64,000 bases of DNA from Anaerolineae bacterium (lineage in GTDB: Bacteria; Chloroflexota; Anaerolineae; Aggregatilineales; Phototrophicaceae), in contig JADLAY010000034.1 in NCBI GenBank assembly GCA_020849765.1, forward strand, positions 1-64,000, written 5' to 3'. The position numbers and the translations under genes were made by a program. The notes beneath the pieces are model-generated. The model made no database searches, was not told the DNA's origin, and saw nothing but the letters and a program-made list of their open reading frames with translations. Each line of letters starts with the position of its first letter. Position 1 is the first letter of the stretch. This document shows positions 54,088 through 63,877 of the stretch, piece by piece.

Positions 54088-54986
54088 TGAAGAAATACTC
54101 CCTGACTGGCCGCATCGCGACTTACGCTATCGCCATCTTCTGGGCCTTCATCTGCATCTTCCCGCTCTACTGGCTGTTCACCACGTCGTTCAAGCCGCCA
54201 CTGGCCGTCAGCCGCGTGCCGACGTATTTCCCGTACATCGGCGCCACAGAAGATATGCCGGTGATCATCAACGGCTCGTTCTTCAGGCCAACGCTCGATC
54301 ACTGGAATTTCCTGTTTGGCGAGCAGCAAGAGCAGACCCTGCGCCACCTGCGCAACAGCGTCATCGCCGCCGTTTTCTCCACGATTACGTCGACGATCAT
54401 CGGGGCGATGGCGGGCTACGGCCTGTCGCGTTTCCGGTATTACTGGGCGCGCCTCGGCTGGAAGAATGACAACATCGCCTTCTGGATCATCTCTCAGCGC
54501 TTCTTGCCTCCCGCGACGATCGTGGTGCCGTTCATCATCTTCTACGGCGCACTGGGCCTGATCGATACCCACTTCGGGCTGATCCTGGCCTACACATCGT
54601 TCAACCTGCCGTTCGCCGTCTGGATCATGCGCGACTTCTTCAACACGCTGCCGATCGATCTGGAAGAGAGCGCGCGCGTGGATGGCGCGACGCGCTGGCA
54701 GGCCTTCGCCCGCATCGTCATCCCGTTGAGTACGCCGGGCCTGGTCACGGTGGCGCTGTTCTCGTTCGTGTTCTCTTGGAACGAGTATCTCTTCTCGCTC
54801 ATGCTGACCAACTACAACGCACTGACGATGCCGGTCTACATCGCCGGGCAGAACAATACCCGCGGCGTCGAGTGGTGGTATATCGCGGCTTTGACGATGG
54901 TCATGGTGGCACCGGTGATGTTCATCGGCCTGTTCCTGCAGCGCTACATCACGCGCGGTCTGGTGGCAGGCGCGCTCAAGTCTTGA
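54087..54986 (+). CDS. CUT1 ABC transporter permease (SmoG/MalG type)
   Basis: A 299-residue permease. The first helix (about 12-32) starts [27 protein letters not shown], and the EAA-type loop is [24 protein letters not shown]. It overlaps the previous stop by one base. No ATPase gene follows; a terminator lies about 75 bases downstream. Confidence 0.93.
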   Translation: MKKYSLTGRIATYAIAIFWAFICIFPLYWLFTTSFKPPLAVSRVPTYFPYIGATEDMPVIINGSFFRPTLDHWNFLFGEQQEQTLRHLRNSVIAAVFSTITSTIIGAMAGYGLSRFRYYWARLGWKNDNIAFWIISQRFLPPATIVVPFIIFYGALGLIDTHFGLILAYTSFNLPFAVWIMRDFFNTLPIDLEESARVDGATRWQAFARIVIPLSTPGLVTVALFSFVFSWNEYLFSLMLTNYNALTMPVYIAGQNNTRGVEWWYIAALTMVMVAPVMFIGLFLQRYITRGLVAGALKS

Positions 54987-55061
54987 GCGACGGCTGAGTC
55001 AGACAGGCATCTCAATTGTGCTGACGGGTCTAGCCTGAGGCATCCGGAACGCAGGCAACAT

Positions 55062-55099
55062 AAAAGGCACTTCCACAGTTGCGGAAGTGCCTTTTGTTT
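55062..55099. terminator. Bidirectional Rho-independent terminator
   Basis: AAAAGGCACTTCC (55062-55074) pairs perfectly with GGAAGTGCCTTTT (55083-55095) around an 8-base loop, with T-rich sequence on either strand. It separates the convergent CUT1 operon and the fucose-type ABC operon. Confidence 0.9.
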
Positions 55100-55134
55100 C
55101 ACAGCCCCATCGCTTGATGGGATGATGCTATGCG

Positions 55135-56136
55135 TTAGTCGTAGAGAACGGCCGCGACTTCTTCGTCATCGAGATTGGTCGCATCAGCCCAGATGAAGCC
55201 GGTATCGATAGTTGTCGGGACTTCTTCGCCGCGCAGCGCCATGACTGCGGCTTCCACCGAGCGATAGCCGATGCCGATGGGGTTTTGCTGCACTGCGCCT
55301 TCTTCCAGGCCGCTCAGGATTGCTTCGATCTGCTGCGCGCCGGAGTCGTAGCCGATGATCACGAGCTGATCTGCCAGATCAAGTTCGGTGGCTGCATTCA
55401 GCACGCCGATGATCGAGCCTTCATTCGCGCCGAAGAAACCCTTGAGGTTCGGGTGAGCGAGCATGATGGTGCGGGCAAGGTCGGTCGAACGCAGATGGTC
55501 GCCACCACCGTACTGAATGTCGACGACGGTGATGTCCGGGTATTCCTCTTCCATACGGGCGACGAAACCATCGACGCGGTCGATACCGGTGCGGCTGGTC
55601 TGATCGTGGGCGATGACGGCAACTTCACCTTCGCCGCCGATCAGTTCGGCCATCTTGTCCGCAGCAAGCGCAGCGGCAGCAACGTTATCAGTCGCGGCGG
55701 TGGTAATCGGAATATCGCTGTCGACACCAGAGTCGAAGGCAACGACGGGGATGCCCGCTTCCTGAGCGCGTTCCAGCAACGGGATGGCAGCCTGGCTGTC
55801 CACCGCGGCGAAGACGATTGCGGCCGGATTACGATCCAGCGCGGTTTGCAGCATATCCATCTGGCGGTCAACCATCGCTTCGCTTTCGGGACCTTCAAAC
55901 GTGATCTGCACGCCGCAGTCGTCGGCCGCTTGACGGGCACCTTCACGGACTGCGAGCCAGAATTGATGCTGGAACCCCTTCGAAATGATCGGGATCAAGG
56001 TACCGGAAGCGCGCATTTCGGCGGCGATTTCCGGCGTGCAGTAGTTGTCCGATTCGGTCGCAGCATCTTGCGCCGAGACCCCGACGACGAAAGAGGACAA
56101 CAAAACGAGTATCGTAAGGAACTTGATGAGCTTCAT
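55135..56136 (-). CDS. CUT2 sugar ABC substrate-binding protein (RbsB-like)
   Basis: A 333-residue type I binding protein. The signal peptide (1-~22) ends VGVSAQD, without a lipobox. The mature chain has LIPIISKGFQHQFWLAVREGARQAA, AAIVFAAVDSQAAIPLLERA and GIPVVAFDSGVDSDI, typical of RbsB. It is last in its operon (ATPase, permease, then binding protein). GGAG precedes the ATG. The adjacent isomerase, mutarotase, kinase and aldolase suggest L-fucose or L-rhamnose. Confidence 0.92.
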   Translation of the reverse strand: MKLIKFLTILVLLSSFVVGVSAQDAATESDNYCTPEIAAEMRASGTLIPIISKGFQHQFWLAVREGARQAADDCGVQITFEGPESEAMVDRQMDMLQTALDRNPAAIVFAAVDSQAAIPLLERAQEAGIPVVAFDSGVDSDIPITTAATDNVAAAALAADKMAELIGGEGEVAVIAHDQTSRTGIDRVDGFVARMEEEYPDITVVDIQYGGGDHLRSTDLARTIMLAHPNLKGFFGANEGSIIGVLNAATELDLADQLVIIGYDSGAQQIEAILSGLEEGAVQQNPIGIGYRSVEAAVMALRGEEVPTTIDTGFIWADATNLDDEEVAAVLYD

Positions 56137-56213
56137 GTGTTTACTCCATATAAAACGAGACTTAGTGCGTTAAGCTCTGACCAGAGCGCCTAACCAATGA
56201 AGAGATGAACGAC

Positions 56214-57218
56214 TTAGCGGCGGCGGCGGAACATGTCGAGGAAGACTGCCACGATGATGATCGCCCCGGTAAGCACCATTTGCCATTCCTGTGGCACTGA
56301 GAGGATACGAAGCCCGTTGGTGAGTACGCTGATCACGAACGCGCCGATCACTGTACCGAAGATGGAGCCTTCACCGCCGCTGAGCGACGTACCGCCGATG
56401 ACGACGGCGGCAATTGCGTCAAGTTCGTAGCCTTGACCGAGCGACGGCTGCGCCGAGTTCAAACGTGCGGCAATTACCACGCCCGCCAAACCGGAAAACA
56501 GACCCGTCAGCGTGTAGACGATGATTTTCCAAAACGCCGTGTTCACGCCGGAAATTCGCGCCGCTTCCTCGTTGCTGCCGAGCGCAAAGGTGTATCGACC
56601 GAGCAGCGTTCGGGATAGGATGAAACTGCCGATCAGCGCCGCGCCGAACATGATCAACACCGCATTTGGGATGTCGATCACGCCGGGGATGCTTACGATC
56701 ACGCCCGTTGCCAGATCGGTGAAACCCGACCCGCGCTCGAAGTAGATGGGCGCGAGCTCTGACAGAATCAGCGACAGCCCTTTGGCGATATACAACATGC
56801 CGAGGGTCGCCACAAATGGCGGCACGCGCATCCGTGAGATCACCGTGCCATTGACATAACCCGCCAGCGCCCCGGTGAGAATGCCGCCAAGAATGCCAAC
56901 CGGAATCGACACCCCGCCTTCGGTGACAAGTTTGGCGGTAATCACTGCGCAAAAGGTCATCACGGTGCCGATGGATAGGTCAATACCACCAGTGACGATC
57001 ACAAATGTCACGCCGATTGCCAGGATGCCGTTGACTGCCGTCGAGAGGAAAATTCCTTCGATATTGCGTGCTTGCAAGAAGTTGGGCGACGCCAACGAGA
57101 ATAGGACTATCAGGATGACGAGCGCCGCGAAGGCCAAAATGCGTTGGAGCGCTTCTGATCGCACTAGGCTGCGAGCGGCGGTGCCGGAGGTTTCGTGCGA
57201 CAGGGTGCCTGTTTGCAT
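56214..57218 (-). CDS. CUT2 sugar ABC transporter permease (RbsC-like)
   Basis: A 334-residue membrane protein with about ten helices. It carries GGIDLSIGTVMTFCAVITA, a VNGTVISRMRVPPFVATLGMLYIAKG segment and TLLGRYTFALGSNEEAARISGVN, all RbsC landmarks. ATG 57218 is chosen over an open frame from 57296 because AAGGA lies upstream and the family start is near here. It lies 105 bases after the ATPase gene. Confidence 0.92.
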   Translation of the reverse strand: MQTGTLSHETSGTAARSLVRSEALQRILAFAALVILIVLFSLASPNFLQARNIEGIFLSTAVNGILAIGVTFVIVTGGIDLSIGTVMTFCAVITAKLVTEGGVSIPVGILGGILTGALAGYVNGTVISRMRVPPFVATLGMLYIAKGLSLILSELAPIYFERGSGFTDLATGVIVSIPGVIDIPNAVLIMFGAALIGSFILSRTLLGRYTFALGSNEEAARISGVNTAFWKIIVYTLTGLFSGLAGVVIAARLNSAQPSLGQGYELDAIAAVVIGGTSLSGGEGSIFGTVIGAFVISVLTNGLRILSVPQEWQMVLTGAIIIVAVFLDMFRRRR

Positions 57219-57323
57219 AATCAAGAAATCCTTCGTTCGAAAACTTGGACGGACATACCTCGTCCCTACAAAAAACGACAAAGTTAGGGCGCTCAACCGG
57301 GAGCGTCCGAATAGGCGATACGT

Positions 57324-58865
57324 CTAGTGCGTCGAAAGGTTCGCTTCTCTGCTCTTTTCGACTAATTCCGAACGCTGCGTGGCAAACTGCATGATTTTCT
57401 CTTGCGTTGCCTCCGCGCTCGTCAATTCCCCTGTGATCCGTCCTTCGCACATGACGATGATGCGATGGCTCATCCGCAGAATCTCCGGCAGTTCCGACGA
57501 AATCATGATGATCGACTTGCCATGACGGGCTAATTCGTTGAGCAACCTATAGATTTCGCTCTTCGCGCCTACGTCGATGCCACGGGTAGGTTCATCAAAG
57601 ATCAGAATGTCGGTGTCGGCACATAGCCACTTGGCTATAACGACTTTTTGCTGATTTCCGCCTGACAGATTTCGTACCCGCTGATGCACGCTCGGCGTCT
57701 TGATCGCCAATGCGTCGACATGGTCATTCGCCGTCTCGGCAATCTTTTTGTCGTTGATGATACCCAGTGTGCTGAGGAATTTGGTCATGGACGCCATACC
57801 GACGTTGTTCGCCAAATCCATGCCAACGACCAAGCCAAACCGTTTGCGATCTTCCGACAGATAGCCGATCCCATGCTGAACCGCGTCTTTAGGGCTGCGA
57901 ATGGTGACGGGCTTACCCATGATCTTCAACTCGATCGTGTCGCACGGATCAGCACCGACAATGGCGCGCGCGACTTCGGTGCGCCCCGCGCCCATCAATC
58001 CGGCAAAGCCGAGGATCTCGCCGCGTTCCAGATGAAAATTCACGTCGCGCAGCTCACGTCCGCGATTCAGGTTTTTCACCTCAAGGACGACTTCGGCCGA
58101 CTTGGTATCCGGGAGTTCCGGCTTTGATTCGTAAATTGTGCGCCCGACCATTAGCGAGATAACGCGGTCGATGGTGGTTTCTGGCGTGAGCAGTGTTTCG
58201 ATGTAGCGTCCGTCACGCATGACGGTCACACGGTCGCTGATGCGTTTGATCTCTTCCATGCGGTGACTGATGTAGACAATGCCCATCCCCTGGTCGCGCA
58301 ACCGATGGATCATATGGAACAACTCTTCGATCTCCGCTTCGGTGAGCGCGGCGGTCGGTTCGTCCATAATCATGACCTGCGAGTTGTAGGACAGGGCTTT
58401 TGTGATCTCCACCATCTGCTGAAGTGCGACGCTCAGCCCGCCGACGCGCTGTTTCGGATTGAGATTGAGATGTAACTGCGACAGGATTTCTTTCGCCCGC
58501 TGGTTGGTTGCGAGTTCATCCAGCAAGAAGGGGATTGAGTGGCGGGGTTCACGTCCGATGAAGATGTTTTGCGCGACGGTCAGATGCGGCATCAAGTTGA
58601 GTTCCTGATGGATCATTGTGATGCCGAGCATTTGCGCCGAGTGTGGGTTGTGAATGTCCACTTCCTGACCGCGCAGGAAGATCTGTCCGGCATCTTTTCG
58701 GTAGACCCCGGCGAGAATCTTCATCAGGGTCGATTTGCCCGCGCCATTTTCACCGACCAGCGCGTGGACTTCCCCAGCAAGGAGTTCAAACTGACAATTG
58801 ACACAAGCAGCGACATTATCGAAAGACTTGTCGATGCCCTGCATCTGCACCAAATAATCTGCCAT
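57324..58865 (-). CDS. CUT2 sugar ABC transporter ATPase (RbsA-like)
   Basis: A 513-residue double ABC protein. Domain 1: [33 protein letters not shown], and [15 protein letters not shown] as signature with [13 protein letters not shown]. Domain 2: a diverged nucleotide loop ([11 protein letters not shown]), [15 protein letters not shown] and [16 protein letters not shown] 58865 has AGAGG upstream. First gene of the operon, divergent from the fucose-isomerase-like gene. Confidence 0.94.
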   Translation of the reverse strand: MADYLVQMQGIDKSFDNVAACVNCQFELLAGEVHALVGENGAGKSTLMKILAGVYRKDAGQIFLRGQEVDIHNPHSAQMLGITMIHQELNLMPHLTVAQNIFIGREPRHSIPFLLDELATNQRAKEILSQLHLNLNPKQRVGGLSVALQQMVEITKALSYNSQVMIMDEPTAALTEAEIEELFHMIHRLRDQGMGIVYISHRMEEIKRISDRVTVMRDGRYIETLLTPETTIDRVISLMVGRTIYESKPELPDTKSAEVVLEVKNLNRGRELRDVNFHLERGEILGFAGLMGAGRTEVARAIVGADPCDTIELKIMGKPVTIRSPKDAVQHGIGYLSEDRKRFGLVVGMDLANNVGMASMTKFLSTLGIINDKKIAETANDHVDALAIKTPSVHQRVRNLSGGNQQKVVIAKWLCADTDILIFDEPTRGIDVGAKSEIYRLLNELARHGKSIIMISSELPEILRMSHRIIVMCEGRITGELTSAEATQEKIMQFATQRSELVEKSREANLSTH

Positions 58866-59537
58866 CAAACCTCTACAACATTGTCACTATTAGCGGTCGC
58901 TTGAATTGGCAACGGGTTAGAATCAGTTCAAGACAAGGCAAAAACGGAGACCGACGTTAGCCTCGTCTCTAATGCGTATTCCAACTCCTATTTATGTGAC
59001 TTCCAGACCCTAAAGCGGTGGCAATGTTTCACTGCCCGCCACTTTTTGCATACAAAACCTACGAATAACCCTAAGTCATTATTGGAATTTGCACAGCAAT
59101 ATAACTGGCACCCCAGGACATTCTTCCGGAAAAGGTAGCATGGAACATTTCGGTTGTCAATAAACCTCGGGAGGGGGAAAAACGGCTCATTTCAGCGACT
59201 GAGACGTTTCAAATTAATGCTTTCACGAATATCTGCCAACGTTCGAACATGCCCTTTTTTCGCAAGATATAGAGAGAAGTGCACGAAAGCCGCCCGTTTT
59301 TAGCCCGCTAGATCAAGCCGATGCTGGAGGCACGTGGTCACCACAACCGTCGCAAAACGAGACAACAATCATGACATCTGTCGTAGAAAAGCCATACAAA
59401 TGTCGCCTTTAGGTCCATCGCCTTCATTGAATGGGCAACCGTGCGCAAACGACGTTACAATGAATACGCATATGGATATCCCTGCCTTAAGTATGTGCAG
59501 GCAAGGGATCTTTAAGCCTGCTCTAAAGGACTTCAGT
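58866..59537. other. 672-base divergent intergenic region
   Basis: This is the longest gene-free stretch. The sequence is more AT-rich than its surroundings. A weak hairpin is seen at 59020-59036 (GGCAATG with CACTGCC, one mismatch) followed by GCCACTTTTT. An open frame continues upstream of the isomerase to GTG 59334, with GGAGG three bases before it, but its translation does not look like a protein domain. I find no convincing operator repeat or RNA gene; promoters for both divergent operons must lie here. Confidence 0.5.
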
Positions 59538-61187
59538 ATGAGCTACGAATTACCCACATTGCACGAACCTCAACCCGTCAAACCCAATGAAGCCATCCTC
59601 GTCGCCAGCGGCGATCTGCGCCTTTCGGCCAACCAGGTTTGTTGGCCCGCGCAGCACGCCATGGAGCAAAAAGTGATTAAAGCCTTCAAGAAAGAAGGCG
59701 TCACGGTCCGCCGTGGACATCCCTATGACGAAGAACTCCAGCACGGCTTCATCTGGAACCAGCGCATGGGCATGGACGTGTTCAAGTCCATTGACCCGAA
59801 CGCCCCGCTGATCGTTGCCGAGGCCGTCTGGCAGTACAGCCACCACGTACTCGCCGGGCTGCGCAGCCACAAAGGCCCGATCCTCACGCTCGCGAACTGG
59901 AGCGGCGAATGGCCCGGCCTGGTCGGCATGCTGAATCTCAACGGTTCGCTGACCAAAGCAGGCGTCAAATACAGCACCATCTGGAGCGAGAACTTCACCG
60001 ACGAGTATTTCCTCAATGGCATCCGCCAGTGGATTCGCGAGGGCAAGATCGACCACGACGTCAGCCACGTGCGCGACTTGCGTACGCGCGATCTGCCGAA
60101 GGACGAGGCCAGGCTGGGCAAAGCGCTCGCCGAGCAGATCATGCAAGAGAAGGCCATCATGGGCATATTCGATGAGGGCTGCATGGGCATGTATAACGCC
60201 ATCATCGACGACGAACTGCTCAACCCGCTCGGCATCTTCAAAGAGCGCCTGAGCCAGTCCGCGCTGGTCGCGGCCATGAAGCTGGTCAAGAAGAGCGAGG
60301 CGCAAAAAGCCCGCCGCTGGCTGGACGAGCGCGGCTTCAAGTTCGTCACCGGCTCCGACCCGGATACGGAACTGACCGACGAGCAGATCCTAGAACAGCT
60401 CAAGATGTACATCGCCGCCGTGCGCATTGCCCATGATTTCGGCTGCGACACCATCGGCATCCAGTACCAACAGGGTCTGAAAGACACCGCCCCCGCCAGT
60501 GACCTCGCCGAAGGTCTGCTCAACAACGTCGAGCGCCCCCCGGTCTATCACGCAGAAACCGGCGAAGAATTGTTCCCCGGACAGGCAGTGCCGCACTTCA
60601 ACGAAGTTGACGAATGTGCCGGGCTGGATGCGCTCGTCACCAACCGTGTCTGGAACGCCATGGGCCTCGACCCGGCCAACACCCTGCACGACCTGCGCTA
60701 CGGTGAGCACTACAGCGGCAGCGGCGTCGACGATTACGTCTGGGTCTTCCTCATCTCCGGCGCGGCGCCCGCCTCGCACTTCATCGACGGCTATGCCGGG
60801 GCCAGCAGCGAACGCCAACCCCCGATGTATTTCCGGCTCGGCGGCGGCACGCTCAAGGGCCTCAGCAAGCCGGGTGAGATCGTCTGGAGTCGTGTCTACG
60901 TCATGGACGACGCCCTGCACGCCGATGTCGGGCGTGCCTCGGTGGTCAAGCTGCCCAAGCGCGAGACCGAGCGGCGCTGGAAGATGACCTCACCGCAGTG
61001 GCCGATCATGCACGCCGTGCTGCACGGCGTCACGCGCGACCAGATGATGGCCCGTCACAAGGCCAATCACATTCACGTGGCCTATGGCGACGACGCCGAA
61101 AGCGCCGACAAAGCCCTGGCCGCCAAGGCCGCCATGTTCGCGGCGATGGGCATCAAAGTCCATCTGTGCGGCGACGTCAAGCTCTAG
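59538..61187 (+). CDS. L-fucose isomerase-like protein
   Basis: A 549-residue aldose-ketose isomerase (FucI of E. coli is about 590). Recognisable are ASGDLRLSANQVCWPAQHAME, LTLANWSGEWPGLVGMLNLNGSLTKAG, GIFDEGCMGMYNAIID with the metal-site glutamate and aspartate, FGCDTIGIQYQQGLKD and the C-terminal HIHVAYGDD. AAGGA lies seven bases before ATG 59538. It would convert L-fucose (or a related aldose) to the ketose in the cytosol. Followed by the mutarotase gene after 12 bases. Confidence 0.87.
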   Translation: MSYELPTLHEPQPVKPNEAILVASGDLRLSANQVCWPAQHAMEQKVIKAFKKEGVTVRRGHPYDEELQHGFIWNQRMGMDVFKSIDPNAPLIVAEAVWQYSHHVLAGLRSHKGPILTLANWSGEWPGLVGMLNLNGSLTKAGVKYSTIWSENFTDEYFLNGIRQWIREGKIDHDVSHVRDLRTRDLPKDEARLGKALAEQIMQEKAIMGIFDEGCMGMYNAIIDDELLNPLGIFKERLSQSALVAAMKLVKKSEAQKARRWLDERGFKFVTGSDPDTELTDEQILEQLKMYIAAVRIAHDFGCDTIGIQYQQGLKDTAPASDLAEGLLNNVERPPVYHAETGEELFPGQAVPHFNEVDECAGLDALVTNRVWNAMGLDPANTLHDLRYGEHYSGSGVDDYVWVFLISGAAPASHFIDGYAGASSERQPPMYFRLGGGTLKGLSKPGEIVWSRVYVMDDALHADVGRASVVKLPKRETERRWKMTSPQWPIMHAVLHGVTRDQMMARHKANHIHVAYGDDAESADKALAAKAAMFAAMGIKVHLCGDVKL

Positions 61188-61199
61188 GAGACATGCATC

Positions 61200-61619
61200 A
61201 TGCTCAAGTCACAGTTGCTGCACCCTGAAATCCTGGAAGCACTCGGCAGTTCCGGCCACGGCGGCAAGATCCTGATCGCCGACGGCAACTATCCGTTCAG
61301 CACGCGCGCCAATCCGGCTGCCAGGCGAGTCTATCTCAACTTCGTGCCCGGCAAGCTGACCGCGACCGAAGTGTTGGAAGGCATCGTCTCGGCCGTGCCG
61401 ATTGAGTCGGCGGACGTGATGACGCCGGACAGCGGCGCGGAACCGGGCATCTTTGCCGAATTCCGCCAACTGCTGCCGGATCTGGAATTGCAGAAGCACG
61501 GGCGCTTCCCGTTTTACGATCTCGCCAAAGACAGCGAGGTCGCGCTGGTTATCGCCACGGGTGAGCAGCGGGTCTACGCCAACATCCTGCTCACGATCGG
61601 CGTCGTCTTTCCGAAGTAG
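61200..61619 (+). CDS. fucU: RbsD/FucU-family sugar mutarotase
   Basis: A 139-residue protein; family length is 130-145. The N-terminal signature HPEILEALGSSGHGGKILIADGNYPF has the conserved catalytic histidine and aspartate (GHG and ADGNYP), and the end ATGEQRVYANILLTIGVV matches the family. It interconverts anomers of the sugar used by the isomerase. AGGAG is nine bases upstream. FucU fits better than RbsD because of the isomerase neighbour. Confidence 0.9.
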   Translation: MLKSQLLHPEILEALGSSGHGGKILIADGNYPFSTRANPAARRVYLNFVPGKLTATEVLEGIVSAVPIESADVMTPDSGAEPGIFAEFRQLLPDLELQKHGRFPFYDLAKDSEVALVIATGEQRVYANILLTIGVVFPK

Positions 61620-61630
61620 CTCCCGTTAAA

Positions 61631-61660
61631 GATTGCGGCGTCCACTTGGACGCCGCAATC
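61631..61660. terminator. Bidirectional terminator hairpin
   Basis: GATTGCGGCGTCC (61631-61643) and GGACGCCGCAATC (61648-61660) form a perfect 13-base stem with a four-base loop between convergent genes. There is no strong T tract on either side, but position and stability support termination. Confidence 0.75.
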
Positions 61661-61664
61661 ATGC

Positions 61665-62438
61665 TTAGTTGGAGCGCTCGACGAACTGCTGGCGCCGGTA
61701 GATCTCATCCGGACGCCGGTAGATGTGCGGGATGTCCTCATCGGCCATGAAGACCGGCTCCCCGACACTGCACGCGCCGATCAGAATGCGCGCCGATTTC
61801 ACCGTCATGCCCGTGACATTCAGAATCTCCGTCGCCGTCTGCCCGACCACGATCAGGCCGTGATTGGCGAGCAGGATCACTTTCGGCGGCTCGTTGTAGG
61901 TGTCGATGTAAGCGCGCACGCGGTCACGAATCGCGATAGCCAGCGGCAGACCCGGATCGACGTAAGGCACGAGCACCGATTCCGGCCCACACAACACAAC
62001 CTGATCCGGAAACATGCGTTTGCGCGCGAACTCTTCCGCGCGCGTGCTGCACAGGATCTGGTTGATGGCGACCGGGTGCGTGTGCCCGATGTACTGCGCG
62101 TTGCACTCTTCGAGCAGCATCGCATGGAAGCTGACCTCGACCGACGGCATCAGCTTCACGGCAGGATCGACGCGCGCCGCCTCCATGACATTCTTCTGCG
62201 CGGCCAGGTCGCCCGGCGATTTCTCCAGCATTTCGAGGATCGGTGCGGCATGCACCTGCACGAAGCCATTCGCTTCGATGCCGTTCATCTGCTGCCCGCT
62301 GGCCTTGATCCAGAACGTGCCCCCGTCTGCGCGGCACGAGGTGTTGCCCTCGCCCACGATCACGTAATCGTTCTGTGGCTGGCCCAGGGTGCGGGTCATC
62401 TCGACAAGTTTCGTCAGTTGTTCGTTCATTTTGCTCAC
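61665..62438 (-). CDS. Class II aldolase/adducin family protein (fuculose/rhamnulose-1-phosphate aldolase-like)
   Basis: A 257-residue zinc-dependent aldolase. Zinc-ligand histidines appear in YIGHTHPVAINQIL and LLANHGLIVVG, and NDYVIVGEGNTSCR with FWIKASG is the substrate/phosphate-binding start. It would split a 6-deoxyketose 1-phosphate to dihydroxyacetone phosphate and lactaldehyde. The start is GTG 62438, overlapping the kinase stop by four bases (GTGA); ATG 62429 is an alternative. Last gene of a two-gene minus-strand operon. Confidence 0.87.
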   Translation of the reverse strand: MSKMNEQLTKLVEMTRTLGQPQNDYVIVGEGNTSCRADGGTFWIKASGQQMNGIEANGFVQVHAAPILEMLEKSPGDLAAQKNVMEAARVDPAVKLMPSVEVSFHAMLLEECNAQYIGHTHPVAINQILCSTRAEEFARKRMFPDQVVLCGPESVLVPYVDPGLPLAIAIRDRVRAYIDTYNEPPKVILLANHGLIVVGQTATEILNVTGMTVKSARILIGACSVGEPVFMADEDIPHIYRRPDEIYRRQQFVERSN

Positions 62439-63877
62439 TGCTTCTTCTGCAAAATCGCTGCAAATCGATCGTAATGCTCATCCCAGCGGGTCGTCGCCTG
62501 TGGTTCATAGCTGCTTAATTCGTCGCTCCGGCTCAACATCTCGCGCGCCTGCGCCAGATCGGCCAGTTCGCCCAGGCTGATCAACTGGACAATCGCGTTG
62601 CCCAGCGCCGTCGCTTCGCCCGGCCCGGCGACGACCACACGCCCGATGGCATTAGCCGTCATCTGGCACAGCAGCGTATTGCGTGAACCGCCGCCGATGA
62701 TGTGCAGACGATCCACCTGTTTGCCGGAGACGCGCAGCAGCCGTTCCAGGTTGTAGCGATACTTGAAGGCCAGGCTCTCGTAAATCGTGCGGATGATCTG
62801 CGCATCCGTTTCCGGCACCGGCTGTTGAGTCTCGCGGCAGAACTCGCGGATGGCAGCCGGCATATCCCCCGGCTGGAAGAACGAGATGTCGTCCGGGTCG
62901 ATGAACGAGCCGAACGGCTCGGCCGTTTCAGCCAGCGCCATCATTTCCGAGTATTCATACTTGTGGCCCTGCTCTGCCCAGACGGCGCGGCTCTGCTGCA
63001 AGAGCCACATCCCGGCGATGTTCTGCAAGAAGCGGAAGGTGCCGTAGACACCGCCCTCGTTGGTCAGGTTGGCTTCGAAGGCGACGTCGCCCATGATTGG
63101 CGTATCGACTTCCAGGCCGAGCAGACTCCACGTCCCGCTGCTCAGGTAGGCGAAGCGATCGGTGGTCGTCGGCACGGCCACCACCGCGCTGCCCGTATCA
63201 TGGGTGGCGGGCGCAATGACAGGGATGCCTTCGTAGGCGCCAATGCGCGTCCCTGGCTGCACGACCGGCGGGAAGATCTCGGTCGGGACGCCGAGGCGGC
63301 TGAGCACGTCGAAGTCCCAATTGCGCGTGTGCGCGTTGAAGAAGCCGCCGGTCGTCGCATGCGTGAATTCACAGGTGCGTGAGCCGGTCAGCCAATAGTT
63401 GAACAGATCGGGCAGCGTCAGGAAGGTGGTGGCGGTTTCCAGCACCGGGCTGTGATGACGCGCCAGACTCGCCAGACGCCAGAGGCCATTGACCGGGATG
63501 AACTGAATCCCCGTCCGGTCATAGAGTTCGCGCTTGGGCACGCGCTCGAAGACCCACTCCATCATGCCTTCGCTGCTGCGGTCCCGGTAGTGGATCGGGT
63601 TCGCCAGCATGTTGCCATCACGATCCAGGAAGGCGAAATCGACGCCCCACGAATCGACCCCGATGGATGATGCGCCCTGCGCAACCAGCTTGATCCCGGT
63701 CGTGATCTCGTGCCACAGGCGCAGCGCATCCCAATAGAGCGTTTTGCCGACCTGCACGGGAATATTGAGAAAGCGATGGGCCTCCTCGATCTGCAAATGT
63801 TCGCCGTCGAACGTCGCCCGCATGACGCGCCCGGATTCACCACCCAGGTCGACGGCAACGACGTGCTTACCAGTCAT
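62435..63877 (-). CDS. rhaB: Rhamnulokinase-like FGGY kinase
   Basis: A 480-residue kinase. It shows VAVDLGGESGRVMRATFDG, SIGVDSWGVDFAFLDRDG (characteristic of RhaB), HDTGSAVVAVP, YLSSGTWSLLGLE and IIGGGSRNTLLCQMTANAIGR. AAGGT lies about nine bases before ATG 63877. It phosphorylates a 6-deoxyketose. It is paired with an aldolase and faces a fucose-type isomerase and mutarotase, so the substrate could be rhamnulose, fuculose or both. Confidence 0.92.
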   Translation of the reverse strand: MTGKHVVAVDLGGESGRVMRATFDGEHLQIEEAHRFLNIPVQVGKTLYWDALRLWHEITTGIKLVAQGASSIGVDSWGVDFAFLDRDGNMLANPIHYRDRSSEGMMEWVFERVPKRELYDRTGIQFIPVNGLWRLASLARHHSPVLETATTFLTLPDLFNYWLTGSRTCEFTHATTGGFFNAHTRNWDFDVLSRLGVPTEIFPPVVQPGTRIGAYEGIPVIAPATHDTGSAVVAVPTTTDRFAYLSSGTWSLLGLEVDTPIMGDVAFEANLTNEGGVYGTFRFLQNIAGMWLLQQSRAVWAEQGHKYEYSEMMALAETAEPFGSFIDPDDISFFQPGDMPAAIREFCRETQQPVPETDAQIIRTIYESLAFKYRYNLERLLRVSGKQVDRLHIIGGGSRNTLLCQMTANAIGRVVVAGPGEATALGNAIVQLISLGELADLAQAREMLSRSDELSSYEPQATTRWDEHYDRFAAILQKKQ

